The position numbers and the translations under genes are program-made. Shown here in pieces: positions 20,495 through 30,704 of a DNA stretch of 64,000 bases (position 1 is the first letter of the stretch; each line of letters begins with the position of its first letter). Source of the stretch: Zasmidium citrigriseum (lineage: Eukaryota > Ascomycota > Dothideomycetes > Mycosphaerellales > Mycosphaerellaceae); assembly GCA_002786025.1 (NCBI GenBank), contig NHNW01000041.1, forward strand, positions 310,001 through 374,000, written 5' to 3'. Under the pieces are notes generated by a model. It made no database searches and was not told the DNA's origin. It saw only the letters and a list, made by a program, of their open reading frames with translations.

Positions 20495-21411
20495 ATGGCG
20501 ACAACAAACGAAGAACAACAATTCACATACAGCGGTCCTCACGGGTACCCTCCCATCTATATACTCCCCATCCCCATCTCCCTCAACTAACAACCCCCAA
20601 AAGCTCCGCGGAAAACGCTCGTTTAGAATCCCAATCAGCCGGGATCCGCTGTCTGCTACACGGGAATACGATCCAAGCGACGCTTCCAACTCCACCCACA
20701 AAAATCCTCGATATTGGCTGTGGAACAGGCTCGGTGGTCCTCGAGCTCGCAAAGACATTTCCCTCCGCGGAATGCGTGGGCGTAGACATCGCACCTGTCG
20801 AACGTGCCGAAGGAGGGAATGTGCGATTCCTCAAAGGGAGTTTCGACGCCTTGGTCGAGGACGGGACGCTTGAACCGGCGACATTTGATTATATTTTCAG
20901 CCGAATGATGATTGTGGGGATTGTGGACTGGCAGGCGCATACGGAGAAAGTCTTTCGTTTGTTGAGACCTGGCGGTGTTTGTGAAGTGCAAGACCTTTCC
21001 TGGCGGACGCGGGATCATGACGGAAAAGTCATATACGACCAGTGGCCCATCAACACTGTCGTCATCGAGACTGCAAGGTCTAAGGGCTTGGATATGTTCT
21101 GTGGGGAGAATCAGCCTGGGTATTTTGATCTAGCTGGCTTCGAAGACGTGCAGCATACACAGCATCCTTGGGCGCTGCAGTATTGGCCTGAGAAGCCGGA
21201 GACCCAGCCGATTGCTCATATGATGCAGACGGGAATGAGAGGCTTTGCGCATTCAATCGTTGACAAGCTGCTTGCGAGCAGTGGGAAGTATTCAGCGGAG
21301 CAGCTCGAGGCGTTCAAAGGAGATCTTGTCAAGAGTCTGGAGAGCTACGAAGAAGGGGCACATAACATCTTCGGCGTGACCACAGGACGGAAGCCATTGA
21401 GTTCGTCATAA
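20495..21411 (+). CDS. SAM-dependent methyltransferase (class I)
   Basis: Two exons, 20495-20544 and 20604-21411; 285 residues. The start is the ATG at 20495 in context AAAAATGGCG; its short exon encodes MATTNEEQQFTYSGPHG and joins through a 59-bp intron (CTAAC branch site, AAAAG acceptor) to the main exon. An uninterrupted frame from 20485 exists but its first 40 codons are the intron read through. Motif I is intact (ILDIGCGTGSVVLELA), the acidic residue after strand 2 is in CVGVDIAPV, and the post-II motif is LLRPGGVCEVQDL. This is the small fungal family of LaeA-like or secondary-metabolism methyltransferases; the substrate is unknown. Its stop is 92 bp from that of the lipid-transfer protein. 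Confidence 0.87.
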
Positions 21412-21503
21412 GACAAGAGGAATTCATTCATGCTGTAGTGGAGGCTGTCTGGGTATCACGAAAATCAAATTGCAATCACAGGTCCCATCTCTCCCTCGCC
21501 CCT

Positions 21504-24500
21504 TCACATCAGAGTCGTCCCATTCGCGAGGCCACTCAGCTCATGACGGCAGCTAGTGCAGTATTCTGCAAAGTCGGTGCCCAACTCTGCGTCCAGGATA
21601 TCTGCAGACGGGCCCTTACCGCCTTGTTTAGCACCATCACGGCGCCGTCGAAGCATGCCTTCGATCCTTGCACACTTCTTCTCTTCGGCACGGACCCAGT
21701 CTTCCCACTCAGCTAATACGACATCTCGTTCCACTCGATTCACGACCCGTAGTGCTACCAACAAGTCATGTCGATAGCGTGCCAAGGCGTCTCGAGATCG
21801 ATGTATGCGAGTTCGAGTTGGACTGGCAGTCGCCGACATGGCTTCAGTCGACGAGAGCAGCTGCTCGTTGAATGTGGTTCTGCACGTCTTGGTGCCATCA
21901 TCGTATGGGGTGAATGCCACAAGTGTACTGTTCTCGACAGAAGTCGACCCGATGAGCTCGTCAATATCGTTCAGATAGACAGCCTTGCTCAATGAAGGAC
22001 TCGGCACAACCCCGACCTTGGCCATGAACTTCGCCGCAGAACGATCGTGGTACCAGACAAGCCCGTCTCGATATCCATGCCAGGTGTTGTATAGAGCTGA
22101 GATGGCCAGGATAGTAACCAGGAGGCCATGTGCTGTACAGAGTCCCAATGCACCTTTGCCGATGGCGACAAGGACGTCGAAAGCGATGCTCATTAGATTA
22201 AGCATCTTGGCAAACAGGTCATTCGATACAAGCCGGAACATTGTCATCGGTTGGCTCTGCCCAGGCTGCATAATCGGAAGAGTTTCACTGGACACTTGAG
22301 AGGTATCGAGCTTTGCGCTCTGAGTTGACTGGCCGACGTTCCCAAAGATCTCTATGGCTTTGTTCGTCTTGCTGTGGTTACCAAGCTTTGCCACCTGGTC
22401 CATCGCCACGGTCGTAAGATCGAGAGCGTCTGCTTCCAAAGAGTTGAAAGCTTGTCTTTCGATGAGGTTCTTGAGATAGGCGACTGGTCCTGGCTTGCGC
22501 CAGGTGATGTTTTGGAATACTGCTAGCTTGCAGCGTGACTTCGCCGAGTGAGTAATCACGTACTTCGTTGTGCATGTGAATGAATTCGCGTATGGCAACC
22601 GCCAGGGGTATTTTTCGTTCGTCACAACATAGCAAAGATGGTCGTTATAGATGTCGATGGTTTGAGTGTCCGCCATTGGCGTACTGTGGTCTTGGCTCGA
22701 GAAGTTTCTCTTCCAGTGGCCGCCTTCTGCTTTCGTCCAGGGTGTCTGTACAATCTTGTCGGCCCATCGATTGCAGTACAGTAGTTGGAATACGGCGCTC
22801 TTGTCGCCAAACATGACATGGAATAGTGCCTTTGCACTGACGTTGAAATCCCGAGACACGCTTGCTTGCATGCCTTGAGGTGCGTAAACGACAGCCTGGG
22901 ATGGAAGCTTGAACTTTTGTATTTCCCGCCCCGTCCGCACAGTCTCGCCGTAGAGATTTCCGTCGATGCGCAGGTTGGCCTTGAGATTTCTCTCTCGCCG
23001 TCGTTGGGGCGTGCTTTGGTCACCTCCAGGTGCATCCTCGGCATCATAGGCAATGTCTTCCCAGCTCTCGACGCTGGAGCTGCGACGGGGTTCTTCCACT
23101 TCCATCTTGATCAAAGACTTCAACACCTCTTCAAGTGCAGCCGGAGCGTCAGCATCCGCGTTACGCACAAGATACTTCATTCTGCGTTGGAGCAGCTTGA
23201 GAGGCTCCAAAAAGACCTTGATAGTGATTCGGCGTGCGTCGTCTTGGCGGTTGCCCTCTTTGAGATGAAGGTAGAGGAAATCGCAGTCGCGGCCAGGGGC
23301 AGCAGTGACCTCGCTGATAGAGCTCAAGCTAACGCCGGTAATTAAGACCAGTCCTAAGTGGTTCGAGAAGAAGTAAATGTCGTTCGTCGTTACATATACA
23401 CGGCCAGGAAATTCTTGTTGCTCGTTGGGATTCCACGTCGCTCGGAACACCAGGACAACTTTGTCGCTTTTGGGAACATTGGGGAAGAGCATGCGGAATT
23501 GGGCATTCTGCGCCTTCAAGGGAAGTGGATAGTAGTTCGGGTAGTCGTCTGCGCCATCGTCGGTAGCTGCCTTCACGCCTGAGAGGCTTGGGGTGCCAAT
23601 GCTGAGGTTCTTGCGATGTGAAGGGGAGGTGCTAAATTCGGACGACAAAGGCTGTATCGCTTTCGGTGGCTCGTTCATACCGTCCATGATAATCGAATCG
23701 TCCTGTGAGATGGACATCGCGCGGACTGGGGGGCTGCTCGGTTGCGATGCTGGCCGTTTCTGCTTCATATCGTCACCGAGGCGATTGATGTAACCCCAGT
23801 TACTGCTTCCCCAAATGTTCGAAGTGATTCCAGCTGGCATGCCTGAACCGTCTGCCCTACCGATGCCTCGTTCTCCGCTGATTACGACGGCTGTATTGCT
23901 GAGGTTCGTCGCTGCTGGTGGGTTCGCTAGGGTGGAAGGTGCCAGACTGCTGACGGGCATCGTGAAGTTTCGTCGTGGTCCTTCTGCTGGAGATGGCTGG
24001 GGAGCGCCAGGCCCAACAGGTAGGATATTGTGGCTCGCAGATATCAGACTTGCAATACCGCTCGGCGCTGGAGCCTGGCTGAGCTGTGATGTAGCTGTAG
24101 ATCGTTTGTGCAAGTCCAGCTTCTGGATAATCCGCGCTGCGTGATCGCGCGTGCCTTCACGAACGCCATCGCTGTCTCTCTCAAGGCTCATCACGCGGCG
24201 GGCAGGATTGACGTCGAAGCTGGCACGATTCGCCAGACCTGTGCCTTCGCGTTCTGGCACAGCAAGGCCGGCATCTTCACTCCCTTGAGGCACGTGCCCT
24301 TCTCCAATCTTGGCTGCAAATTCAGGGGCGACTGGTGGACTGATGGCAAAGGCTGCATCGACTCCAGGTCCTTGAGACGATGCCTCAGTACTCCCAGGAT
24401 CCTCAAGGGCCTTCCTTTTGGCGACTTCGAATGCACCAATCCACTCGGTGAGTTCTTGCTGCGTCTCAGCTTGCAGAATGATGCTCTGATCCTTGGTCTT

Positions 24501-25634
24501 TACTTCAAAGCAGAACCTGCGCTCCTCTTGAAAGGCTGGTCTCACGCTGCACAACAACACGCCTGTCTTCTCGCTTTCCTCGACACCACCAGATCTGGCA
24601 CTTTGGATGAGCCAGCCGAATATGCCATTCTTGACAAAGAACCATCTTCGAGACCAGACTGTCCGCGCTGGCTTGCCGGTAATCGTTCGAAGGAATAGCC
24701 ACCCGTGCTTCTCAGACTTCTCTTGTCCGTTCTTCGACGCAGTTGTAGTAGATGCTCCAGTTCCTAAGTAAGGCACAGTCGAAGCTGCATAGTCTTCCAG
24801 TTCTCGTGACGGTCTCATCTTCTGTTCGGCGCTGTCTTCAATCTGTCTTCTTGCAGTAAGCAGCTCTCGCTTGAAAGCACGCTCTGAATTCTCCATCTCT
24901 CTGCTCCAGCCTTTGACCCGCTCCATCTCGTTGCTCCACTTTGAGAATGCAACAGAGCCTGCTTCTCTTGCATTTCGCATCTCCTTCCATTGATCTGTGA
25001 AAATCTTCACAATCAATCTATCCAACGAGGCTCTTAATTGCGGCGCTTGAACACAGAAGTCCATGCTTGACTTCAAGTATGCCTTTCGTGCTTCGTGGAG
25101 TTGGAAAGCATCCTCACGCAAGGACGAAGCTTCTTTGCTCTTGCTCTGGCCCAAGTAACGAGTGATCACAGAATCGAAATTCCTCTGAGCAGTGTCCATA
25201 GCTTTTCTGGCATCCTTGAAGGTACGCAACTCATTATTCAGGAATGCTTTGATTGGGTCCACGACTGCCGTATCATATCGTTTGATCCCCCGCAGAGTAT
25301 TTTGCCAGAACTCCCTCGCTCCCTCGCCATATCTCTGCATCGCCAGGAGAGTATAGTCATGGTCCAAGACAGCCTCGCTGATCTGAGCTGGGGGTGTTGA
25401 CTGAGCCAAGAACGAGTTCACAGCAGTCTCCAACGATGAGACTTCTGTTACAAGCCTGGATGCTGCCTTGACATACCCATCCAGCCATCTCTCCACGGCA
25501 TCGATATTGTCTGCGAAGTGCAAGGCGGTTGCTCGGAAGGTGGGTGAATCGAGGGCCGCCTCTTTGATCTGGACCGGGATGAGGTTGAGGGCCGGGTCGA
25601 CGGGCTGGACGGCGGCCGTCGAGTTATCTGCCAT
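21504..25634 (-). CDS. Membrane-contact-site lipid transfer protein, Lam/Sip3 type (BAR-PH-GRAM-VASt)
   Basis: Single exon of 1376 residues. Domains in order: BAR-like helical region about 1-290, PH domain about 308-405 (HGWLFLRTITG to LTEWIGAFEVAK), disordered linker, GRAM about 713-825 (FRMLFPNVPKSDKVVLVF), VASt/StART-like about 920-1070 (FNVSAKALFHVMFGDKSAVF), then a hydrophobic segment about 1160-1185 (GLCTAHGLLVTILAISALY). This is the architecture of yeast Sip3/Lam3 and Ysp1/Lam1, proteins anchored in the ER that move ergosterol at contacts with the plasma membrane or mitochondria. No classical signal peptide, as expected. The gene shares a 284-bp promoter with MIC60. Orthology to the Lam1/Lam3 pair is clear; assignment to one of them is not possible. 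Confidence 0.93.
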   Translation of the reverse strand: MADNSTAAVQPVDPALNLIPVQIKEAALDSPTFRATALHFADNIDAVERWLDGYVKAASRLVTEVSSLETAVNSFLAQSTPPAQISEAVLDHDYTLLAMQRYGEGAREFWQNTLRGIKRYDTAVVDPIKAFLNNELRTFKDARKAMDTAQRNFDSVITRYLGQSKSKEASSLREDAFQLHEARKAYLKSSMDFCVQAPQLRASLDRLIVKIFTDQWKEMRNAREAGSVAFSKWSNEMERVKGWSREMENSERAFKRELLTARRQIEDSAEQKMRPSRELEDYAASTVPYLGTGASTTTASKNGQEKSEKHGWLFLRTITGKPARTVWSRRWFFVKNGIFGWLIQSARSGGVEESEKTGVLLCSVRPAFQEERRFCFEVKTKDQSIILQAETQQELTEWIGAFEVAKRKALEDPGSTEASSQGPGVDAAFAISPPVAPEFAAKIGEGHVPQGSEDAGLAVPEREGTGLANRASFDVNPARRVMSLERDSDGVREGTRDHAARIIQKLDLHKRSTATSQLSQAPAPSGIASLISASHNILPVGPGAPQPSPAEGPRRNFTMPVSSLAPSTLANPPAATNLSNTAVVISGERGIGRADGSGMPAGITSNIWGSSNWGYINRLGDDMKQKRPASQPSSPPVRAMSISQDDSIIMDGMNEPPKAIQPLSSEFSTSPSHRKNLSIGTPSLSGVKAATDDGADDYPNYYPLPLKAQNAQFRMLFPNVPKSDKVVLVFRATWNPNEQQEFPGRVYVTTNDIYFFSNHLGLVLITGVSLSSISEVTAAPGRDCDFLYLHLKEGNRQDDARRITIKVFLEPLKLLQRRMKYLVRNADADAPAALEEVLKSLIKMEVEEPRRSSSVESWEDIAYDAEDAPGGDQSTPQRRRERNLKANLRIDGNLYGETVRTGREIQKFKLPSQAVVYAPQGMQASVSRDFNVSAKALFHVMFGDKSAVFQLLYCNRWADKIVQTPWTKAEGGHWKRNFSSQDHSTPMADTQTIDIYNDHLCYVVTNEKYPWRLPYANSFTCTTKYVITHSAKSRCKLAVFQNITWRKPGPVAYLKNLIERQAFNSLEADALDLTTVAMDQVAKLGNHSKTNKAIEIFGNVGQSTQSAKLDTSQVSSETLPIMQPGQSQPMTMFRLVSNDLFAKMLNLMSIAFDVLVAIGKGALGLCTAHGLLVTILAISALYNTWHGYRDGLVWYHDRSAAKFMAKVGVVPSPSLSKAVYLNDIDELIGSTSVENSTLVAFTPYDDGTKTCRTTFNEQLLSSTEAMSATASPTRTRIHRSRDALARYRHDLLVALRVVNRVERDVVLAEWEDWVRAEEKKCARIEGMLRRRRDGAKQGGKGPSADILDAELGTDFAEYCTSCRHELSGLANGTTLM

Positions 25635-25918
25635 GATGGAGGGGTGTTGGACGCATCTGTTACAGAAATGCCCAGCAAACGTTCAGTGTAGAGTGGCAGC
25701 TCCGCGTCAGCTGCCTCATCAATGCTCGTGTTGCTCGTCTCGATCTCGTCGGGTGCCCGAAGCCGAAGCCGATCGCCTGTGGCTCTGTGGCTCTGTGGCT
25801 GGAAGATTGCTGAGGCGCCGACGGACATCATCCGCTGCTGGCAGGGAGCTTTGTTGAAGCTTTCTACGCCAACTTCACCACGATATCGCCTGTTTCCCCC
25901 CTCCCACCGCAGCCCGTC
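25635..25918. promoter_or_regulatory. Divergent promoter, lipid-transfer protein / MIC60
   Basis: 284 bp between start codons of two outward genes, both of which act in membrane organisation. No TATA box seen. A short direct repeat, GTGGCTCTGTGGCTCTGTGG (about 25780-25799), lies inside. Confidence 0.6.
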
Positions 25919-28017
25919 ATGCTGCGAATCGCCGTTGCTCGGAGCGCGGGCCTCCAGCAAGGCGTGCGTGCTGGTCTGCGTCGCCAATGGCAGCCCGCGC
26001 AGTCGTGGACGCTCGTTGTATGTTGCTCCAATGAAACCAACGTTAATGCCCTACTAATGCGTTCTACAGCGAAGCTACGCCGACGAACGACCTCTAGACA
26101 AGACCGTCGTGCCTGGAACTCAAACTGGTACTGTTGCCGGCGTTCCCCAAGCACCTGTCGAGGCTACCGCGACCCATAATCCCACCCAGACCAACCTCTC
26201 GCCCAACGAGCCTCCGAAACCACCGCCAACGCCGCCGACTCCCGCAGAGGTCAAATCCGCTGCTCCATCAACGAACACCGGCAACCTCCCTCCCACAGGT
26301 ACTGGCACCGCAAAGACTGGACCATCCTCCGCACCGCCGCCGCCGCCCAAGAAGCGCCGCCGATTCCGATCCTTCTTCTTCACTCTGCTACTCCTTTCGG
26401 CTTTGGGCTATGGAGGTGGTGTCTACTACTCCTTGGTAAACGACAACTTCCACGACTTCTTCACCGAGTATGTACCTTTTGGTGAGGATGCCGTCGCCTA
26501 CTTCGAAGAGCGCGAATACCGCAGACGATTCCCTGCACGTGAATTCCAGGGTAGGACGTGGCCTCAGACTCGCGGCGAGAACAAGGTGACAATCGCGCGT
26601 CAAAGCGGTGTCAACCCTCGCGTGGCAGATGAGAACGAGAATGCAGGCGCGGACTTGGCTCAAAAGGGCAGACATACCAGTGCAGTTGAGGACAACAACA
26701 AGTCCAAGGCTGCCGGTTCCAAGAAGCAGGAGTCCAAGAAGGAGGAAAAGTCCGACGTCACCCACAAACTTACACCAAAGAAGGACGAGAAGTCCGTTTC
26801 TACGACTTCGGAGTCCAAGCCGACACCCCCAGCCGCTTCTCTAGTGGACAACCAGACGATCGCCGAGGGCCAGGAACGCGCTGTACAAGAGCTGGTCAAG
26901 CTCGTCAACAACATCATCACCGCGGTCAACGCCTCGCCAGAAGCTCCAAAGTACTCCACCACGATCGCGGAGACCAAGCGCGACTTGGACAAGGTCATTA
27001 GCGAAATCAAGATCATGCGCGACCAAACCGCCCAGCAGGCCGACACCCAAATCAAGAATGCACACATGGAATTCGACAATGCCGCAAAGGAACTTGTGCG
27101 ACGGTTAGAAGGTGAAATGCGCGAACAAGAAACCAGATGGCGGGAAGAGTACGAGCAGGAGCGTGAGAGGCTTAGCACAAGCTACCAGCACAAGCTCTCT
27201 GCAGAACTCGACGCCGCCAAGAAGGTCTTGGAGTCAAAGAACCAGAACGCTCTGTTGGAACAGGAGATCGCGCTGCAGAAGAAATTCATGGATAGCGTGA
27301 AATCCAAGGTCGAAGAAGAGCGAAATGGTCGTCTTTCCAAGCTTGACGAGCTCTCCAGCAACGTTGAGGAGCTCGAAAAGCTCACGTCAGAATGGAACGA
27401 GGTCGTCGATACCACTTTGCAGACTCAGCACCTGCAAGTCGCTCTTGAGGCTCTGCGGGCCAAGATCCAGGAATCGGACTACCCGACTCCATTTATCAAC
27501 GAGCTTGTCGCCCTGAAGGAGGTCAGCAAAAACGACGAAGTTGTGAACGCTGCTATCGCTTCGATAAATCCTGCAGCTTACCAGCGTGGCGTCCCATCGG
27601 TTGCATCGCTGATTGACCGATTCAGGAGGGTTGCAACTGAGGTGCGAAAAGCATCCCTTCTGCCAGAGGATGCTGGTGTTGCAAGTCACGCCGCGAGTGC
27701 TGTCCTTTCACGATTGATGTTCCAGAAGAAGAGCGATCGTGGATTGCCTGAAGGTGATGATGTTGAGGCTACCCTGGCGAGAACAGAGGTGCTTCTTGAA
27801 GAAGGAGATCTCGATGCCGCGGCCCGTGAAATGAACGGCCTCAAGGGTTGGGCTGGTGTTCTTTCTCGAGATTGGGTCAGCGAATGCAGGAGGTTGCTAG
27901 AAGTCAGGCAAGCTGTTGATGTGAGTACAATCCTCTTTGTGACTACATATCGCCCACTGACTCTCCTTCCAGGTGATTTCAACAGAAGCCCGACTTAAAA
28001 GTTTGCTTGTGGACTAG
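25919..28017 (+). CDS. MIC60: MICOS complex subunit MIC60 (mitofilin)
   Basis: Three exons, 25919-26014, 26070-27920, 27973-28017; 663 residues. It forms crista junctions in the inner mitochondrial membrane and tethers it to the outer membrane. Exon 1 encodes an Arg-rich presequence (MLRIAVARSAGLQQGVRAG), followed in exon 2 by RSYADERPLD, a likely cleavage region. A Pro-rich stretch precedes one transmembrane helix (FFFTLLLLSALGYGGGVYYSL, about residues 120-140). A long coiled coil fills the middle, and the C-terminal mitofilin domain (PF09731) ends with VISTEARLKSLLVD on the third exon. The reading frame before 26109 continues without ATG into exon 1, which confirms the splice. The gene converges on the monooxygenase. 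Confidence 0.95.
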
Positions 28018-28143
28018 GATCCGGACGACTAGACCTTTCCCATGACCTAACCTTTGTAGCATATTCACCCTTAGTACCCGAAGACTTGTGTATAGTCATA
28101 GAGAAAAGACCCATCAAAGTTTCCTAACCGTCCTCACTTGTTT

Positions 28144-28268
28144 GCTTGCTTCTGTGCTCGCTTCTGTCCTCATCTCTGCGCTCATCTCTGTCCTCATCTC
28201 TGCCCTCATCTCTGCGCTCATCTCTGCGCTCACTTGTGCTTGCTTCCGTGCTCGCTTCAGTGCTCACT
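28144..28268. repeat. Minisatellite with 12-bp unit
   Basis: About ten imperfect tandem copies of a 12-bp unit, best seen as GTCCTCATCTCT / GCGCTCATCTCT on the plus strand; outer copies diverge to GTGCTCGCTTCT. It lies between the convergent MIC60 and monooxygenase genes and its right end runs into the monooxygenase stop codon (28264-28266). Confidence 0.85.
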
Positions 28269-30231
28269 TCTTAAGGTACCAGGCCAAATCAGCATCTGGA
28301 TCATACTCCCGCCAGGTGCGACCATTGCCCATAAATCGGAATCTGTTCCGAGTACGGTAGGCGATGTTGAAGTCCTCGGGGCGAATATGCTCAATCATGT
28401 CGTGATAGCTGAGGACGCTTCCAGCCCAGACGGCTGTGACTCTCCCATTGGTTCGATGGTTCTTATACCACTAGAGCATTCATTAGTACCTCCGAGAATC
28501 AAATCTACAGCGAGAGAAGTAAGACTCACACTTTGACACCCCCCACTCCACGCCAATCTCTGCATAATCTCATCACTATACGCATTAAACTCCTCCAGCA
28601 CCTCCCTCTTCACATCCACGCACTTGATATCTTCCTGTGCGATCTTCTTGATCCACTGACATATATAATCGGCACTCCAGCCTAATCCAGCCATCAAGCT
28701 ACCATGGCCGACAGGGGCATTTGGACCACTAAAGGTGAAGTAATTAGGGAAGCCGGAGACGCAGAGGGAGAGGTAAGAGGTTGGCTCGTCTTTCCATTCG
28801 TCAGCCAGGGAGAGGGCGTTGCGGCCTAGGAGGGGGAAGGGAGGGCGATGAGAGACGTCGAAGCCTGTGGCGCAGATTATGGCGTCGAGGGAGTGGTGGG
28901 TGCCGTCTTTGGTTTGGATTCCTGTTGGAGTGGTTTGGGTTATGGACGAGGTTGAGAGGGAGACGTTGGGGCGTGTGAAGGCTTCGAGGTAGCCGGCTGC
29001 ATAGAAGAGATCGTTAGCTAATGAATGGGAGAACGTTCTCTGTTGTCACTCACGTCCTGGTGTTGCTCGTCGACAACCAACTTCATAATTAGGCGTCAAC
29101 TTCCGCGCCAACTCTTCATCGTTCCCCAGCTTCTCCTTCATCTGATCTGCGGTGAACTTGCGCCCCGCTATCTGGGCATCCGAGTCCTTCACAAACATAT
29201 CAAAAGCTCGATTAGACCCAGCCTGGATCTTCTTCCGATGGGCTTTCAACTCTTCGGGATTCTCGCGAAATTTCTGCTTCTCCTCCTCTGTATAGTAATA
29301 CTGAGTCTTGCCACCGATGATACCCGCCCCTAGTCCAGCAGTGATGTATGTAGGATGGCGAATGAAGTTGGTTAGATGAGCTGCTTTCTCTACCACCTGG
29401 GGAATGATCTGAATTGCTGAGCTACCATTTCCGATTACGCCTATTCGTTTACCAGTCGAATCGAACGAGTCGTCCCATGAGGCGGAGTGCATAAGATCAC
29501 CTTTGAAGTCGTGTAGCCCTGGGATAGATGGCCATCTCCATTTTGACAGGAAGCCGACAGCAGAGACGAAGATGTCACAAGTGTCTTCGACAACGCCTTC
29601 TTTGGTCTCCATTCTGAGATGCCATTTGCCGTCTTCCTCATTCCACTGGGCATTTGACACCCTGTGACCACATTTCACATCCCGAGCAAGGTCATACTTG
29701 GCAACAGTCTTCTTGAAGTACTCAAAAATCTCGCCACCCGAGGCATAAAAAGCGCTCCAGTTCGGGTTGGGCTCGAAGGGGAATGTATAAATGTGCGCGG
29801 GCACATCGCAGGCTACGCCTGGATAAGTGTTGACCAGCCACGTACCGCCCATATCGTCGTTCGCCTCGTAGATGACAAGCTCTGTGATGTCTCCCAGGGT
29901 GTCTTTCCATTCGTAGTATAGCTTGTAGGCCAGATTCATGGCTGAGATGCCGGCTCCGATGCAAGCGATTCTGAGCTTTCTTGTTGCGGTTCTCAATGGC
30001 TTCTTGTATAATGGAATCCAGCTTGGTGGCAAGGGTTCGCCGAATCGTTCTGGTGGGTTGGGTCTCTCTCCGTTTGCATCGTCTGCGATGCCATTGATGA
30101 TCAGGGTTGGGTCTTTGGACATCATCTTAGAAAGGGAGTCCTGTGAGCTTTGGATGCATCTTGTTGGCATGTTGCTTCTGGATACCAACCTCTTCTCGTG
30201 TTTTTGGAGCTCCGCCCATATTGAGAGCCAT
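28264..30231 (-). CDS. FAD/NADPH-dependent Baeyer-Villiger-type monooxygenase
   Basis: Four exons on the minus strand: 30231-30190, 30140-29054, 28996-28530, 28470-28264; 600 residues. Two dinucleotide-binding motifs are present: CIGAGISAMNLAYKL for FAD and GVIGNGSSAIQIIP for NADPH. Between them lies the fingerprint FKGDLMHSASWD, matching FxGxxxHxxxW[P/D] of class B flavin monooxygenases. The usual segment MGGTWLVNTYPGVACDVPAH is intact. The short first exon (starting MALNMGGAPKTREE) is inferred from a 49-bp intron with CTCACAG acceptor; without it translation would start at an internal Met. The enzyme inserts oxygen into ketones or aldehydes; the substrate is unknown and no biosynthetic cluster surrounds it. 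A minisatellite touches the stop codon. Confidence 0.9.
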
Positions 30232-30704
30232 CTTGAACGTCTTGCCGTGTCTGGGTGATCAGCTGAAGTAGTTGTTCTCTTGTAGAAAGAGGTTGATAAG
30301 AGACAAGAAAGACTTAATGAAACTGAGGAGACCCAGATGTAGCTCTGTAGCAATAGAGATGTATATCTTGACTTCTTGTCAGGCGAGGCTGGTGATTAGC
30401 CTGTACGATCCATGATGATGAGGAGCTGCGGCATCTACTGTGCAGGTAGCCGAAGGAGAGGGAGGGGTGGTATCTCCATCGTCACTGGACTCGAGACCCT
30501 AGCTCTAGCATAGACACTCTCGCGCCGAAGGATGTCGCTGACGAGAAAGCATTCGTTCATACGAAAAGTGTAAGATCAGGACGTGTAGTTGGCAAGAAGG
30601 AAAGCCACAGCCATGGACGTGGTCGTTGCTGTGGAGCCGACTTGGCCCAAACATCTGGCACCTGCGCAGCACCACACGACTCGAGCAGCAAACATCATCC
30701 ACCC
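30232..30704. promoter_or_regulatory. Divergent promoter, monooxygenase / protein N-methyltransferase
   Basis: 473 bp between outward start codons. No clear TATA box. ORFs that run into it from the monooxygenase frame are probably 5' UTR. Confidence 0.5.

Noticed and set aside
20421..20873. 150-codon plus-strand ORF at the methyltransferase start
   Set aside because: Wrong frame relative to the methyltransferase; the spliced model from ATG 20495 explains the region better.
10342..21411. Secondary-metabolite cluster (methyltransferases, peptidase, and monooxygenase nearby)
   Set aside because: No polyketide synthase, NRPS, terpene synthase or cluster regulator is present, and housekeeping genes separate the candidates.
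28088..28536. Plus-strand ORFs through the minisatellite (Leu/Ile/Ser repeats)
   Set aside because: A 12-bp repeat is open by chance in several frames; the region belongs to the 3' end of the minus-strand monooxygenase.
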